A stretch of DNA of 64,000 nt from Hydrogenovibrio sp. 3SP14C1 (GTDB lineage Bacteria; Pseudomonadota; Gammaproteobacteria; Thiomicrospirales; Thiomicrospiraceae), in contig NZ_JARTLM010000007.1 of assembly GCF_029625905.1 (NCBI RefSeq), forward strand, positions 106,869 through 170,868. The letters run 5' to 3'. The notes beneath the pieces were generated by a model that worked only from the letters and a program-made list of their open reading frames with translations, was not told the DNA's origin and did no database searches. Positions 19,185-28,865 of the stretch are shown here, in pieces; within the stretch, counting starts at the first letter, position 1, and every line of letters begins with the position of its first letter. Position numbers and translations under genes: made by a program.

Positions 19185-19991
19185 ATGGCAATTAAGATCA
19201 AAACGGAACAAGAACTGGAAAAACTTCGTATCGCCGGCAAACTGGCGGCTGATATACTGGTAATGATTGAACCCTACGTTAAGGCTGGCGTATCGACTGG
19301 TGAACTCAATGACATCATGGCAAAACACATGACCGATGTACAAGGCACCACCTCTGCTACCCTGGGGTATCATGGCTTTCCTTCAGAAAGCTGTATTTCG
19401 GTGAATGACGTCGTTTGTCACGGCATCCCCGAACATGATAAAAAACTTAAAAAAGGCGACATCGTCAACATCGATGTCACCGTGATCAAAGATGGTTATT
19501 TTGGTGACAACAGCATGATGTTTGAAGTGGGTGACGTCAAGCCTTTCGCACACAAGCTTTGTCAGGTGGCGCACGAGTGCTTATGGCTGGGTATTGAAGC
19601 GGTCAAACCAAAAGCGACCCTATATGACATTGCTTACGCCATTGAAACACACGCACACAACCACCACTTCTCGGTCGTTAAAGAATATTGCGGTCACGGC
19701 ATTGGTTCAGAATTTCATGAGGAACCTCAAGTGGTTCATTACACTCAGCCTGAGTTAAAAGAAATTGTATTACAAGAAGGCATGGTCTTCACTATCGAAC
19801 CGATGATAAACCAAGGTAAATCAAACGTTAAAACGCTTGGGCCGAATAAAAAATATCCGGAAAATACGATTTTCCCTGTTAAAACATCGGATCGAAAACT
19901 GTCTGCCCAATGGGAACACACGATTGCAGTAACCAAAGACGGTTATGAAGTGTTAACCCTTAGACCGGGCGAAAAACCGGTACTGCCCTAA
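19185..19991 (+). CDS. map: methionine aminopeptidase type I
   Basis: Map removes the initiator Met from nascent proteins. The 268-residue pita-bread enzyme (E. coli 264) carries the metal ligands in VNIDVTVI and FGDNSMMF, the His in GHGIGSEFHEEP, the Glu in FTIEPM, and the last Glu in QWEHTIAV. It is divergent from rpsB and lies 25 bp upstream of glnD, the arrangement seen in many gammaproteobacteria. Confidence 0.96.
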   Translation: MAIKIKTEQELEKLRIAGKLAADILVMIEPYVKAGVSTGELNDIMAKHMTDVQGTTSATLGYHGFPSESCISVNDVVCHGIPEHDKKLKKGDIVNIDVTVIKDGYFGDNSMMFEVGDVKPFAHKLCQVAHECLWLGIEAVKPKATLYDIAYAIETHAHNHHFSVVKEYCGHGIGSEFHEEPQVVHYTQPELKEIVLQEGMVFTIEPMINQGKSNVKTLGPNKKYPENTIFPVKTSDRKLSAQWEHTIAVTKDGYEVLTLRPGEKPVLP

Positions 19992-20016
19992 GCAACCGAA
20001 GCCACAAGGATTTTAT

Positions 20017-22683
20017 ATGGCGACCACAACAGACAAGCAATCTTCAACAACCTCTCCAAGCTTTGTCTACAACTTGGATCATGAAGATAGAAACACCTCT
20101 TTAAAAAGTGGTCGCGCGGTATTGAGTGATTTCAATGAGCAGCAATTTGAAAAGTTTGACAAAGGCTGCTCCATTGAAACGTTACTCAAAGAACGAACCT
20201 CTTTTATCGACCAACTCCTTAAAAAAATCTGGGAGCACTTTTTTCCCAAAAACGGCATCGAACAACTGACTCTGGTTGCAGTCGGAGGCTATGGCCGAGG
20301 AGAACTTCAACCCTACTCTGATATAGATCTACTCATTCTGGGAGAAAACTTTGACGAACTTCAGCCCAAAATCATTGAGTTCATCACCTATCTTTGGGAT
20401 ATCGGCTTTGAAGTCGGTCATGCCGTACGCAACCTGGAAGACTGCATTGAAGCAGGCCGAGAAGACGTCACTACGGCAACCAACTTACTTGAAGCAAGAT
20501 GGCTGGCGGGAAAATATGAGCAGTTCCTGTCCTTACAAAACTTATTCAATTTAAAATCTTTCTGGCCAAGTCATGAGTTTTTTCAAGCCAAACTAGAAGA
20601 ACAAGAAAAACGTCACAAACGCTATAACAACACCCTATATCAGCTCGAACCTAACATCAAAGAAAGTCCTGGTGGCTTGAGAGACATTCAAACCATTCTC
20701 TGGGTTGCTAAAAGACATTTTGGTGCTAGCTCACTGCAAGAGTTGATGCAGCATAATTTTATTTCTTTACAAGAGTTTAAAGAAATTCAAGCGGCATATC
20801 TCTATTTAAATCGCATTCGGTTTGCACTGCACCGCTTGAAAAAACGCCATGAAGACCGCTTGTTATTCGACCATCAACAACAACTGGCAGAATTACTCAA
20901 CCACGATGACCGTCCAGAGCACAATGACAGTATAAAAGCCGTTGAAGCCTTTATGAAACCTTACTATCAAAATGCACATATCGTTGCACGACTCAACGAA
21001 ATTCTACTGCAGCATTTTAAAGAAGAAATCTATCACTTCTCTGAAGATAAAATTGAGCCGATTAATCCGCGTTTTCGTATCATCAACAATTACCTGGATG
21101 TCGTTAAAGAAAATCTATTTTCCAAAAACCCAACGGCTTTATTGGAAATTTTCATTATTATTGAAAACTATCAGCACGTAATCCAAGGGATTCGGTCACG
21201 CACCATTCGCCTGATTCGTAATCATCTGCATTTAATTGATGATCAGTTTCGATCAGACCCAATCAACAAGGCACTTTTCATCGAAATATTCCGTCAGCCT
21301 AAAGGGGTGAATGCGGCCGTCAAACGTATGTATGCTTATGGCATTCTAGGCGCTTATCTGCCGAGTTTTAAGAAAATAACCGGCTTAATGCAGTTTAATA
21401 TTTTTCATGCCTACACGGTTGATGAGCACACCATCCTAGTGATTAGAAACTTAAGACGTTTCTTTATCAAGCAACATGCGTATGAGTTCCCTACCGCGCA
21501 CCAGGTTGCGACACAACTTTGTAAACCTGAACTCCTGCTATTGGCAGGGTTATTTCATGACATCGCAAAAGGCCGCAATGGCGCGCATGAAAAATTAGGC
21601 GCAGTCGATGCCAAAGCATTCAGCCAAAAACACAACTTGAGCAAAAATGATACAGATTTGCTCAGTTGGCTTGTTTTGCGTCACTTGGACTTCTCTTATG
21701 TTGCACAAAAGAAAGACTTGTCCGATCCTGAAATTATTCAACAATTTGCAGAAAAAGTGGGGACACAACAACGACTGGATTACCTTTACCTACTAACCCT
21801 AGCCGACGTAAGGTCGACCTCAGATGAAGTCTGGAACGACTGGAAAAACCAACTCTTCCTACAGCTTTACCACAACACGACTCAAGCGTTAGACAGCTCC
21901 TCAAGCCAGCCAAGAGATAGGGTTAAGCAAGCGATTTTTAACAAAGAAAAAGCCAGCGAATTGTTGAAAAAAAGAGGCTTAATTCCGATGCATTTTCAAG
22001 GGTTCTGGCAAGCTTTTGAACAAACTGATTTCTTTAACCGACAAAGCGCAGCAGAAATTGCTCGAATTACCCGAGTGCTATTTGAAGAAGACCATGAAGC
22101 GGTCAACATTCACCTCCAACCCACTACGTCTCGTGGGGCGACGGAGCTGATTATTTATATGCATGATCGAGACTATCTGTTTGCTCAGTTTACGCAACTA
22201 ATTGACAAGCTTGACTTAAACATTGTCGAAGCCAAAATCTACTCGGGTGAGGACGACATGACACTGGTCATTATCTATTTGCTAGACCGAGAAAATACCA
22301 GTATTACCGACCCAATGATTTTGGCAGAAATTGAAGAAACGTTAAAACACCAACTTTTCTTAACAGATGATTCTATGCCGCCAACACAACCTGAACCTAG
22401 GCGCATTCGGGTATTTGAAATGCCAACGCAAATACAGTTTCAAGAAATGAATGAAGAGATGACCGAGTTAAGCATCAGCACAAAAGACATCCCTGGGTTA
22501 CTTGCCAAGATCGGTCAAGCGTTTAAGTCCTGCAAAATTCGAGTACATGACGCTAAAATCAATACCGTTGGCGAGAAAGCTGAAGATACATTTATGGTGA
22601 GTTCAACCACCAATGAATCGATTCATACCCGCCACAGCCAGGAAGAATTAAAACAAGCTTTACTGAACAACATTGATCAGTAG
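20017..22683 (+). CDS. glnD: bifunctional uridylyltransferase / uridylyl-removing enzyme
   Basis: GlnD adds or removes UMP on PII signal proteins in response to glutamine and so sets nitrogen metabolism. The 888 residues match E. coli (890). Domains in order: nucleotidyltransferase with GGYGRGELQPYSDIDLLI (residues 90-107, catalytic D102 and D104), GlnE-like middle part, HD phosphohydrolase with GLFHDIAKGR near residue 510, and two C-terminal ACT domains that sense glutamine (second begins LSISTKDIPGLL). It converges with the next gene, with 9 bp between stops. Confidence 0.97.
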   Translation: MATTTDKQSSTTSPSFVYNLDHEDRNTSLKSGRAVLSDFNEQQFEKFDKGCSIETLLKERTSFIDQLLKKIWEHFFPKNGIEQLTLVAVGGYGRGELQPYSDIDLLILGENFDELQPKIIEFITYLWDIGFEVGHAVRNLEDCIEAGREDVTTATNLLEARWLAGKYEQFLSLQNLFNLKSFWPSHEFFQAKLEEQEKRHKRYNNTLYQLEPNIKESPGGLRDIQTILWVAKRHFGASSLQELMQHNFISLQEFKEIQAAYLYLNRIRFALHRLKKRHEDRLLFDHQQQLAELLNHDDRPEHNDSIKAVEAFMKPYYQNAHIVARLNEILLQHFKEEIYHFSEDKIEPINPRFRIINNYLDVVKENLFSKNPTALLEIFIIIENYQHVIQGIRSRTIRLIRNHLHLIDDQFRSDPINKALFIEIFRQPKGVNAAVKRMYAYGILGAYLPSFKKITGLMQFNIFHAYTVDEHTILVIRNLRRFFIKQHAYEFPTAHQVATQLCKPELLLLAGLFHDIAKGRNGAHEKLGAVDAKAFSQKHNLSKNDTDLLSWLVLRHLDFSYVAQKKDLSDPEIIQQFAEKVGTQQRLDYLYLLTLADVRSTSDEVWNDWKNQLFLQLYHNTTQALDSSSSQPRDRVKQAIFNKEKASELLKKRGLIPMHFQGFWQAFEQTDFFNRQSAAEIARITRVLFEEDHEAVNIHLQPTTSRGATELIIYMHDRDYLFAQFTQLIDKLDLNIVEAKIYSGEDDMTLVIIYLLDRENTSITDPMILAEIEETLKHQLFLTDDSMPPTQPEPRRIRVFEMPTQIQFQEMNEEMTELSISTKDIPGLLAKIGQAFKSCKIRVHDAKINTVGEKAEDTFMVSSTTNESIHTRHSQEELKQALLNNIDQ

Positions 22684-22692
22684 TTCAAACAC

Positions 22693-23064
22693 TCAAGCTT
22701 CAAACAACTCAAAAGCATTATTATCTAAGTCTTTGATAAATAATGCTTTTCTTCCAGACTTACTTTTTGTATACACTAGATCATTTTTTTGCAAAAAAGC
22801 TTCATATTCCGTAATCGAATCCACTCTTAATGCAAAGTGATAGTCTCTACCGCCATGAGCAGGCCTGGTGGTTTTTTCATTTGGATTAGGCAATTGCATG
22901 ATATGTAGACTTTGTCCACTCATCAAATCCAACCAATACCCCGGAAACCCTAAATTAGGGCGATCAAGTGATTGCAGACCAAGCACCCCTTGGTAAAATG
23001 CCAGCGCCCGTTCAGCATCCTCAACAATAATACTGACATGATCAAAACCCAACACTTTTGCCAT
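22693..23064 (-). CDS. VOC (glyoxalase/bleomycin-resistance) family protein
   Basis: A 123-residue single-domain VOC protein: GFDHVSIIVEDAERALAFYQGVLGL at the start supplies a metal-binding His, HFALRV supplies a second, and the C-terminal FELFEA the Glu. Family members include glyoxalase I, dioxygenases and resistance proteins, so the substrate cannot be told. A near copy of the dispersed palindrome (GCAGGCCTGG, 22859-22868) lies inside it and encodes TRPA. It is divergent from dapD. Confidence 0.8.
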   Translation of the reverse strand: MAKVLGFDHVSIIVEDAERALAFYQGVLGLQSLDRPNLGFPGYWLDLMSGQSLHIMQLPNPNEKTTRPAHGGRDYHFALRVDSITEYEAFLQKNDLVYTKSKSGRKALFIKDLDNNAFELFEA

Positions 23065-23151
23065 GATAAATTCCTTAAAAATGCTATAATCGTAAAAATT
23101 TTTAAAATTTAAATTACTTAATAAATAGAATTAAAACAAATAGGAAATCAA

Positions 23152-23979
23152 ATGTCAGCAGATTTACAAAAAGTCATTGAAGAAGCCTTTGAGCGCCGCG
23201 CCGAAATCACGCCAAAAACCGTTGATGCTGAAACGAAAAAAGCGATCAACGAAGCCATTATGCTGTTAGATTCAGGAAAAATGCGTGTTGCAGAACAAAA
23301 AGGTGTCGGTGACTGGCAAGTAAATGAATGGCTGAAAAAAGCCGTTTTACTTTCTTTCCGTACAGAAGAAAATACGGTTATGAACTCTTCTGAAACACGC
23401 TACTTTGATAAAGTACCTTCAAAGTTTGCGGATTGGTCTCAAGCCGATTTTGAACAGGCGGGTATCCGTGTTGTACCACCAGCAATGGCGCGCCGTGGTT
23501 CTTTTATCGCACCAAGCACTGTCCTAATGCCTTCTTACGTGAACATTGGTGCTTATGTTGACTCAGGCTCAATGGTTGACACTTGGGCAACCGTTGGTTC
23601 TTGTGCTCAAATTGGTAAAAATGTTCACCTTTCTGGCGGTGTTGGTATTGGTGGTGTTCTTGAGCCGCTTCAAGCTGCCCCGACAATCATCGAAGATAAC
23701 TGCTTCATCGGTGCGCGTTCTGAAGTGGTTGAAGGCGTGATCGTCGAAGAAGGTTCTGTAATCTCAATGGGTGTTTATATCGGTCAATCAACCCGTATCT
23801 ATGATCGTGAAACAGGTGAAATTCATTACGGACGCGTTCCAGCTGGCTCAGTTGTTGTCTCTGGTAACCTTCCATCTAAAGATGGCACCTACAGCCTATA
23901 TTGTGCTGTCATTGTTAAAAAAGTAGATGCGAAAACGCTTGGTAAAGTTGGCATCAACGAGTTACTGAGAGATATTTAA
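23152..23979 (+). CDS. dapD: tetrahydrodipicolinate N-succinyltransferase
   Basis: DapD succinylates tetrahydrodipicolinate in the succinylase branch of lysine and meso-diaminopimelate synthesis. At 275 residues (E. coli 274) it shows the left-handed beta helix ([27 protein letters not shown]) and the [25 protein letters not shown] tail split by normal family spacing. It is followed by a strong terminator, then an ArsC-like gene and dapE of the same pathway. Confidence 0.97.
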   Translation: MSADLQKVIEEAFERRAEITPKTVDAETKKAINEAIMLLDSGKMRVAEQKGVGDWQVNEWLKKAVLLSFRTEENTVMNSSETRYFDKVPSKFADWSQADFEQAGIRVVPPAMARRGSFIAPSTVLMPSYVNIGAYVDSGSMVDTWATVGSCAQIGKNVHLSGGVGIGGVLEPLQAAPTIIEDNCFIGARSEVVEGVIVEEGSVISMGVYIGQSTRIYDRETGEIHYGRVPAGSVVVSGNLPSKDGTYSLYCAVIVKKVDAKTLGKVGINELLRDI

Positions 23980-24000
23980 TCTTATTTTCAGTTAACAACA

Positions 24001-24026
24001 AGATCCCCGCTTCTGCGGGGATTTTT
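24001..24026 (+). terminator. terminator after dapD
   Basis: The stem ATCCCCGC / GCGGGGAT with loop TTCT is followed by TTTTT. It is a classic intrinsic terminator. Confidence 0.92.
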
Positions 24027-24056
24027 GCATCTACCTTCTTTATTTAGGATAATACT

Positions 24057-24401
24057 ATGAATAAATTATTCGGTATTTCAAATTGTGACACGGTTCGAAA
24101 AGCAAAAAAATGGCTTGAAGCCAATCATATCAACTTTGAATATATTGATTTCCGAAAAGCGGACTTTGCAAAAGAACACATTCAAGATTGGTTAAAAAAA
24201 GTCGACTTTGAGGACATTGTCAATCAACGCAGCCAAGCTTGGAAAGCATTAACAGATGAACAAAAACATGATTTATTTGCTAACAAACAGTTTTCTTTAT
24301 TACTCGAAACACCAACGTTAATTAAACGCCCAGTGCTACAAACTTCTGAAACCATTTTATTTGGATTTAAAGAAGCACAATACCAAACACAGTTTGCTTA
24401 A
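24057..24401 (+). CDS. ArsC/Spx-family protein (YffB-like)
   Basis: A 114-residue thioredoxin-fold protein of the ArsC family. It begins LFGISNCDTVRKAKKWL, with one Cys in the active loop, and ends with LIKRPVL, the conserved ArsC/Spx block. In E. coli yffB likewise sits directly before dapE. The group includes arsenate reductases and proteins of unknown role; the YffB branch has no settled function, so I do not assign arsenate reduction. It lies 38 bp upstream of dapE. Confidence 0.85.
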   Translation: MNKLFGISNCDTVRKAKKWLEANHINFEYIDFRKADFAKEHIQDWLKKVDFEDIVNQRSQAWKALTDEQKHDLFANKQFSLLLETPTLIKRPVLQTSETILFGFKEAQYQTQFA

Positions 24402-24439
24402 ACCTTACTTAGCCTTAATTTATTATCTGGAAGCTCAAG

Positions 24440-25576
24440 ATGTCAGAAACCCTTCAACTTGCTCAAAAACTCATTCAAACCGAGTCTGTCACACCGAATG
24501 ACAATGGGTGTCAAACAATCATCGCTGATTACTTAAAGCCACTCGGATTTGAAATCGAATCCATGCCATTTGAAGAGGTTGACAACTTATGGGCAAGAGC
24601 AGGTACAGACGGCCCCGTTATCGTTTTTGCAGGACACACCGACGTCGTACCAACCGGGCCTGAAGAAAAATGGACCCACCCACCCTTCTCAGCCCATATT
24701 GACAATCATGGCATGATGTATGGGCGTGGTACTGCGGACATGAAAAGCAGCATTGCTTGTTTTATGGTTGCCACCAAGCAGTTCATTAATCAGCACCCTG
24801 ATTTTAAAGGGTCGATTGCTTTTCTGATTACAAGTGATGAAGAAGGCCCGGCAATTAACGGAACGGTCAAGGTTATAGAAACCTTAGAAGCACGGAATGA
24901 AAAATTTGAATATTGCTTGGTAGGCGAACCGTCCAGCAGCGACACCTTAGGCGATTCCATTAAAAATGGACGTCGAGGTTCTTTAAGTGGACACTTAACC
25001 TTAAAAGGAATTCAAGGACACATTGCTTACCCGCAGTTAGCGGAAAACCCAATTCATACGCTTTCCCCGGCTTTAAACGAAATGGTCAACAAAGTGTGGG
25101 ATCACGGCAATGATTACTTTCCGCCAACTTCATTTCAAGTATCAAACATTCATGCCGGCACGGGCGCAACCAATGTCATCCCTGGTGATTGTGTTGTCGA
25201 CTTTAACTTTCGTTTCTCAACCGAACAAACGCCGGATAGTTTAAAAGCAGGCATTCATCAAATTTTAGACAACCACAATCTCAACTATGACTTAGATTGG
25301 AACCTATCCGGATTGCCATTTATTACCCCTGCAGACGGCGAGTTAATCCAAGCGGTCTCAAAAGCGATCGAGCAAGAAATGGGCACGTCACCCGAGCTTT
25401 CAACCGGAGGTGGTACCTCAGATGGCCGCTTTATTGCACAGACAGGCGCACAAGTGATTGAATTAGGCCCATTAAATGATACCATTCATAAAATAGATGA
25501 ACGTGTCAGCGTATCGGATTTAGAAAAATTGACTCAAATTTACCAGAAGATGCTGGTTAACTTATTGGTGAAATAA
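24440..25576 (+). CDS. dapE: succinyl-diaminopimelate desuccinylase
   Basis: DapE removes succinate from N-succinyl-LL-diaminopimelate, giving the precursor of meso-DAP and lysine. At 378 residues (E. coli 375) it is an M20 di-zinc enzyme with [22 protein letters not shown] (bridging Asp), [12 protein letters not shown] (catalytic EE) and the late His in NDTIHKIDE. It ends directly before the next small gene (stop and start abut). Confidence 0.97.
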   Translation: MSETLQLAQKLIQTESVTPNDNGCQTIIADYLKPLGFEIESMPFEEVDNLWARAGTDGPVIVFAGHTDVVPTGPEEKWTHPPFSAHIDNHGMMYGRGTADMKSSIACFMVATKQFINQHPDFKGSIAFLITSDEEGPAINGTVKVIETLEARNEKFEYCLVGEPSSSDTLGDSIKNGRRGSLSGHLTLKGIQGHIAYPQLAENPIHTLSPALNEMVNKVWDHGNDYFPPTSFQVSNIHAGTGATNVIPGDCVVDFNFRFSTEQTPDSLKAGIHQILDNHNLNYDLDWNLSGLPFITPADGELIQAVSKAIEQEMGTSPELSTGGGTSDGRFIAQTGAQVIELGPLNDTIHKIDERVSVSDLEKLTQIYQKMLVNLLVK

Positions 25577-25786
25577 ATGCTTCAAATCATCCTAGAAATA
25601 CTCGCGCTCGTTATTTTCATTGCGCTTGTTTGGCCATATATCAAAAAAGAAAAATGGAAAGAAAAATTTATCGACAACAAACAAGCACGCTCTGTACTCA
25701 TTGTTTTTCTCCTGATTCTGGTATTTATGGTGGGGTTATCGCTCTTTTTTGATATGCTTTACCCTATTGAACGAATTGATCACTAA
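25577..25786 (+). CDS. small two-span membrane protein
   Basis: A 69-residue protein with two hydrophobic stretches (IILEILALVIFIALVWPYI and VLIVFLLILVFMVGLSLFF) divided by a Lys-rich loop. It starts immediately after the dapE stop, so it is almost certainly co-translated with it. I do not recognise the family; no charged residue lies within the membrane segments. Confidence 0.6.
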   Translation: MLQIILEILALVIFIALVWPYIKKEKWKEKFIDNKQARSVLIVFLLILVFMVGLSLFFDMLYPIERIDH

Positions 25787-25818
25787 TCCAAATTATTGAC
25801 TTATTTAGGAGCTAACGA

Positions 25819-26307
25819 ATGGCAAAAGCCGCTGAAAGCAAATTAATCGCGGAGTCTGTGCTGGGTTCAGATTTAACGCAAGAAAACTGTGAAATCTTGT
25901 CAGAAATTGTTAAACAAAAAACACTGGCTAAAGAAGAAGTCCTTTTTGAGCCAGAAACACTAGATGGCAACTTGTATATCTTGATTGAAGGTAAATTGGA
26001 TATCCTCAAGGTCATTAACCCCAACAAGACTATTCACATTAACACCTTGAAAAAAGGCGCTTTAATTGGAGAATTAAGCTTTGTAGACGGGATCGCACAT
26101 ACCATGCGATTACAAGCGCGCAATGAATCAACGGTTCTTATCTTGCATCGCGATGAGTTTGAAGCACTTGGTGAACAGCATCCTAAACTTATGTTCAATG
26201 TCATGAAGTCGATCTTACGATTCTCTCATCATTTACAAAGAAGAATGCTACAAGAAAATCTTGAGATGTTACGTCTTGTGCAAAGTGAGTACATGACCCA
26301 ATATTAA
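25819..26307 (+). CDS. cyclic-nucleotide-binding domain protein
   Basis: A 162-residue protein made of one cNMP-binding (CRP-like) domain: VLFEPETLDGNLYILIEGKLDIL, then LKKGALIGELSFVDGIAHTMRLQA, which is the phosphate-binding cassette with GELSF and an Arg seven residues on. There is no helix-turn-helix; the C-terminus is helical. It may sense a cyclic nucleotide or act structurally; its partner is unknown. It is followed by a terminator and converges with the transporter gene. Confidence 0.8.
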   Translation: MAKAAESKLIAESVLGSDLTQENCEILSEIVKQKTLAKEEVLFEPETLDGNLYILIEGKLDILKVINPNKTIHINTLKKGALIGELSFVDGIAHTMRLQARNESTVLILHRDEFEALGEQHPKLMFNVMKSILRFSHHLQRRMLQENLEMLRLVQSEYMTQY

Positions 26308-26332
26308 CCTTCCGCAGTTAATTAGGTTTTGA

Positions 26333-26359
26333 AAAAGGATAAACTAAATTTATCCTTTT
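26333..26359. terminator. bidirectional terminator between the cNMP protein and NSS transporter genes
   Basis: An 11-bp perfect stem (AAAAGGATAAA / TTTATCCTTTT) has a five-base loop and T-runs on both strands. It serves both converging genes. Confidence 0.88.
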
Positions 26360-26391
26360 CAGCCTCCAAAGCAATATTCTGACCTGTTATC

Positions 26392-27744
26392 TTAGGTCAC
26401 ACTTTCAAAAAAGACGATAAAGACCAAAATCGGCGCAACCCATTTTACAATGACCGAATAGGTACCAGACCATTTCGAGGGCATGCCAGTCTCATCATTT
26501 CGCTGCTGAAGCGTCCAAACCCACCCCACAAATAATGCGGTAAACATTCCCCCTAACGGCAACATAATATTGGACGTCAGAAAATCAATACTTTCAAAGA
26601 AAGTCTTTCCTTCCAAAAAGGTTTGCCCTTTCCATAAGTTAAAGGAAAACACACTCCCCAACCCAAGCAACCAGGCAAAACTACCAAGTAACCAGGCCGC
26701 TTTTTTGCGCGTATAATTCCAATTCTGCTCTAACCAGCTAATTGCCGGTTCAATCATGGAAATCGAAGAACTTAATGCGGCAAAAACCACCATACCAAAG
26801 AATAAAGTTCCAAAAAACCATCCGCCACTCATTTGGCCAAAGGCAACCGGTAGTGTCTGAAACAACAAACCTGGACCCGACCCTGCTTCTAATCCATTAC
26901 CAAAAACAATCGAAAAAATGACCAGGCCTGCAATCAATGCAATCAATGTGTCAGCAACCACAATCCAGATACTGGCTTTTACAATGGAATAATTCTTTGG
27001 TAAATAAGACCCATAGACCATCATCGTCCCGAACCCTAAACTCAAGGTGAAAAAAGCATGACCCAAAGCAATCAAAACAGAGTCACTGGTCAAGGCAGTA
27101 AAATTAGGCTTAAATAGAAATTCAAAACTTTGTGCAAAAGCGCCCGTTGTGGTGGCATACCCCAGCAAAATTAACAAAATAATTAAAAGTCCCGGCATCA
27201 TAATATTGATGGCTTTTTCAATCCCGCTCCGAACCCCTTTGACCACAATCAAAACCGTTAATAACATCACAACCGTATGCCAAAACAGAACAACTAACGG
27301 ATTAGAGACGAACTGGTCAAAATGGTTCTGGGCTTGGGCCGCATTCATATCAATAAAGGTACCTGAAACACTTTCAACAAAATAGGCAACGCCCCAGCCT
27401 GCAATGACAGCATAAAAAGATAAAATCAATAAGCCCCCCAAAACAGCATTAAACCCTAAAAATACCCAGAGTTTATTCGCACCGGTGGCTTTGACAATAT
27501 TGGCCATCGCTTGAGGCGGACTTGCTTTCCCTGCGCGACCTAAACTGATTTCGGCAATTAAAATGGGCAAACCGATAAGGACAATACATAATAGATACAC
27601 GAGGACAAACGCCCCGCCACCGTTTTCACCGGTTATATACGGAAATTTCCATAGATTCCCCAGCCCGACAGCAGAACCAATCGCTGCCATAATAAAAACA
27701 GTTTGTGATGTCCATAACTGCGCCGAAACTTTTAACTGCGCCAT
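26392..27744 (-). CDS. sodium-dependent transporter, NSS/SNF family
   Basis: A 450-residue inner-membrane protein with about eleven membrane helices. The first begins SAVGLGNLWKFPYITGENGGGAF, the NSS signature around the two sodium sites, and FFTLSLGFGTMMVYGSY is helix 6. Bacterial members (LeuT, TnaT, MhsT) take up amino acids with sodium; substrate here is unknown. A near copy of the palindrome (CCAGGCCTGC, 26922-26931) encodes AGLV in this gene. It is divergent from murB. Confidence 0.92.
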   Translation of the reverse strand: MAQLKVSAQLWTSQTVFIMAAIGSAVGLGNLWKFPYITGENGGGAFVLVYLLCIVLIGLPILIAEISLGRAGKASPPQAMANIVKATGANKLWVFLGFNAVLGGLLILSFYAVIAGWGVAYFVESVSGTFIDMNAAQAQNHFDQFVSNPLVVLFWHTVVMLLTVLIVVKGVRSGIEKAINIMMPGLLIILLILLGYATTTGAFAQSFEFLFKPNFTALTSDSVLIALGHAFFTLSLGFGTMMVYGSYLPKNYSIVKASIWIVVADTLIALIAGLVIFSIVFGNGLEAGSGPGLLFQTLPVAFGQMSGGWFFGTLFFGMVVFAALSSSISMIEPAISWLEQNWNYTRKKAAWLLGSFAWLLGLGSVFSFNLWKGQTFLEGKTFFESIDFLTSNIMLPLGGMFTALFVGWVWTLQQRNDETGMPSKWSGTYSVIVKWVAPILVFIVFFESVT

Positions 27745-27796
27745 ACATTATTCCTTTATAATAGCCATACTTACTTGCTTCAAAATTATAACAGAT

Positions 27797-28828
27797 ATGC
27801 ATATTCACGCTAATTATTCCCTGAAAAACAGAAACACGTTTAAGATCGACATCAAAACGCAATATTTTGTCGAAATTACCAAACAATCTGACATTCCTGT
27901 TTTACGATCAGATATTAAGCTAGCAGCCCTTCCGTGGATCATACTAGGCGGGGGAAGCAACATTCTGTTCACACAAGATCTTGAAAAAGTCATTGTGACG
28001 TGTAAATTCGACAAGATTAAAGTCATGAAAGAAGATCAGGATAATATTTGGATTTCTGTCGGGGCGGGCATGCCTTGGCATGAGTTTGTAGAATATACCG
28101 TCAAGAATGGATATTGGGGACTTGAAAACCTGGCGCTTATCCCAGGAACGGTCGGTGCATCGCCGGTTCAAAACATTGGTGCTTATGGCGCAGAAGCTAG
28201 AGATACGATCACGCGCGTCCAAACGCTAAATTTGTTTACCGGTGAACGCCGAGAATTTAGAAATACCGAATGCCATTTTGGTTATCGCACCAGTATCTTT
28301 AAACAAGAATATGAAAATCGTTTATTAGTGCATCGCGTCACTTTCCGTTTAAGAAAAATTCATGCTGGGCACCCAAACCTTGTCTACGACCCCTTAAAAG
28401 AAGCCATACAACATCAGTTCCCCTCCATGGACGCTTTAACACCTGAAGACGTTTTCAATACCGTCGTCAAAATTCGACAGGAAAAGATTCCTGACCCACG
28501 TATTTATGGCAATGCCGGTAGTTTCTTCAAAAACCCAATTATCACAGAGCAATATTTCAAAGAACTCTGCAAAATTCATGGTGAAGTGCCTCACCACCAA
28601 ACCATCAACCATGAATATAAAATTCCGGCCGCTTGGCTGATTGATAAAACAGGTTGGAAAGGTCGTAAAATGAAAAATGCTGCTGTCTCTGAAAAACACG
28701 CCTTAGTTTTAATCAATCTAGGCGATGCCAAAGGGTGTGAAGTAGTTCGTTTAGCTGAGGCCATTCAAGAAGATGTCGACCACAAGTTCGGTATCCATTT
28801 GGAAAGAGAAGTCATCATTATGAAATAA
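27797..28828 (+). CDS. murB: UDP-N-acetylenolpyruvoylglucosamine reductase
   Basis: MurB reduces UDP-GlcNAc-enolpyruvate to UDP-MurNAc with NADPH, using FAD. From the chosen ATG it has 343 residues (E. coli 342): FAD-binding ILGGGSNILF, GIPG-like LIPGTVGASPVQNIGAYG, catalytic Ser in NAGSFFKNP, and terminal Glu in LEREVIIM. The open frame extends 78 codons upstream over the 5' end of the divergent transporter, but that part has no MurB similarity and was discarded. Confidence 0.96.
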   Translation: MHIHANYSLKNRNTFKIDIKTQYFVEITKQSDIPVLRSDIKLAALPWIILGGGSNILFTQDLEKVIVTCKFDKIKVMKEDQDNIWISVGAGMPWHEFVEYTVKNGYWGLENLALIPGTVGASPVQNIGAYGAEARDTITRVQTLNLFTGERREFRNTECHFGYRTSIFKQEYENRLLVHRVTFRLRKIHAGHPNLVYDPLKEAIQHQFPSMDALTPEDVFNTVVKIRQEKIPDPRIYGNAGSFFKNPIITEQYFKELCKIHGEVPHHQTINHEYKIPAAWLIDKTGWKGRKMKNAAVSEKHALVLINLGDAKGCEVVRLAEAIQEDVDHKFGIHLEREVIIMK

Positions 28829-28865
28829 CGATTAATTGTTATTCCATAATGATCACGTCACCACA

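Noticed and set aside
27563-27796. 78-codon N-terminal extension of MurB
   Set aside because: It overlaps the divergent transporter gene, has no MurB similarity and the protein length is right from 27797.
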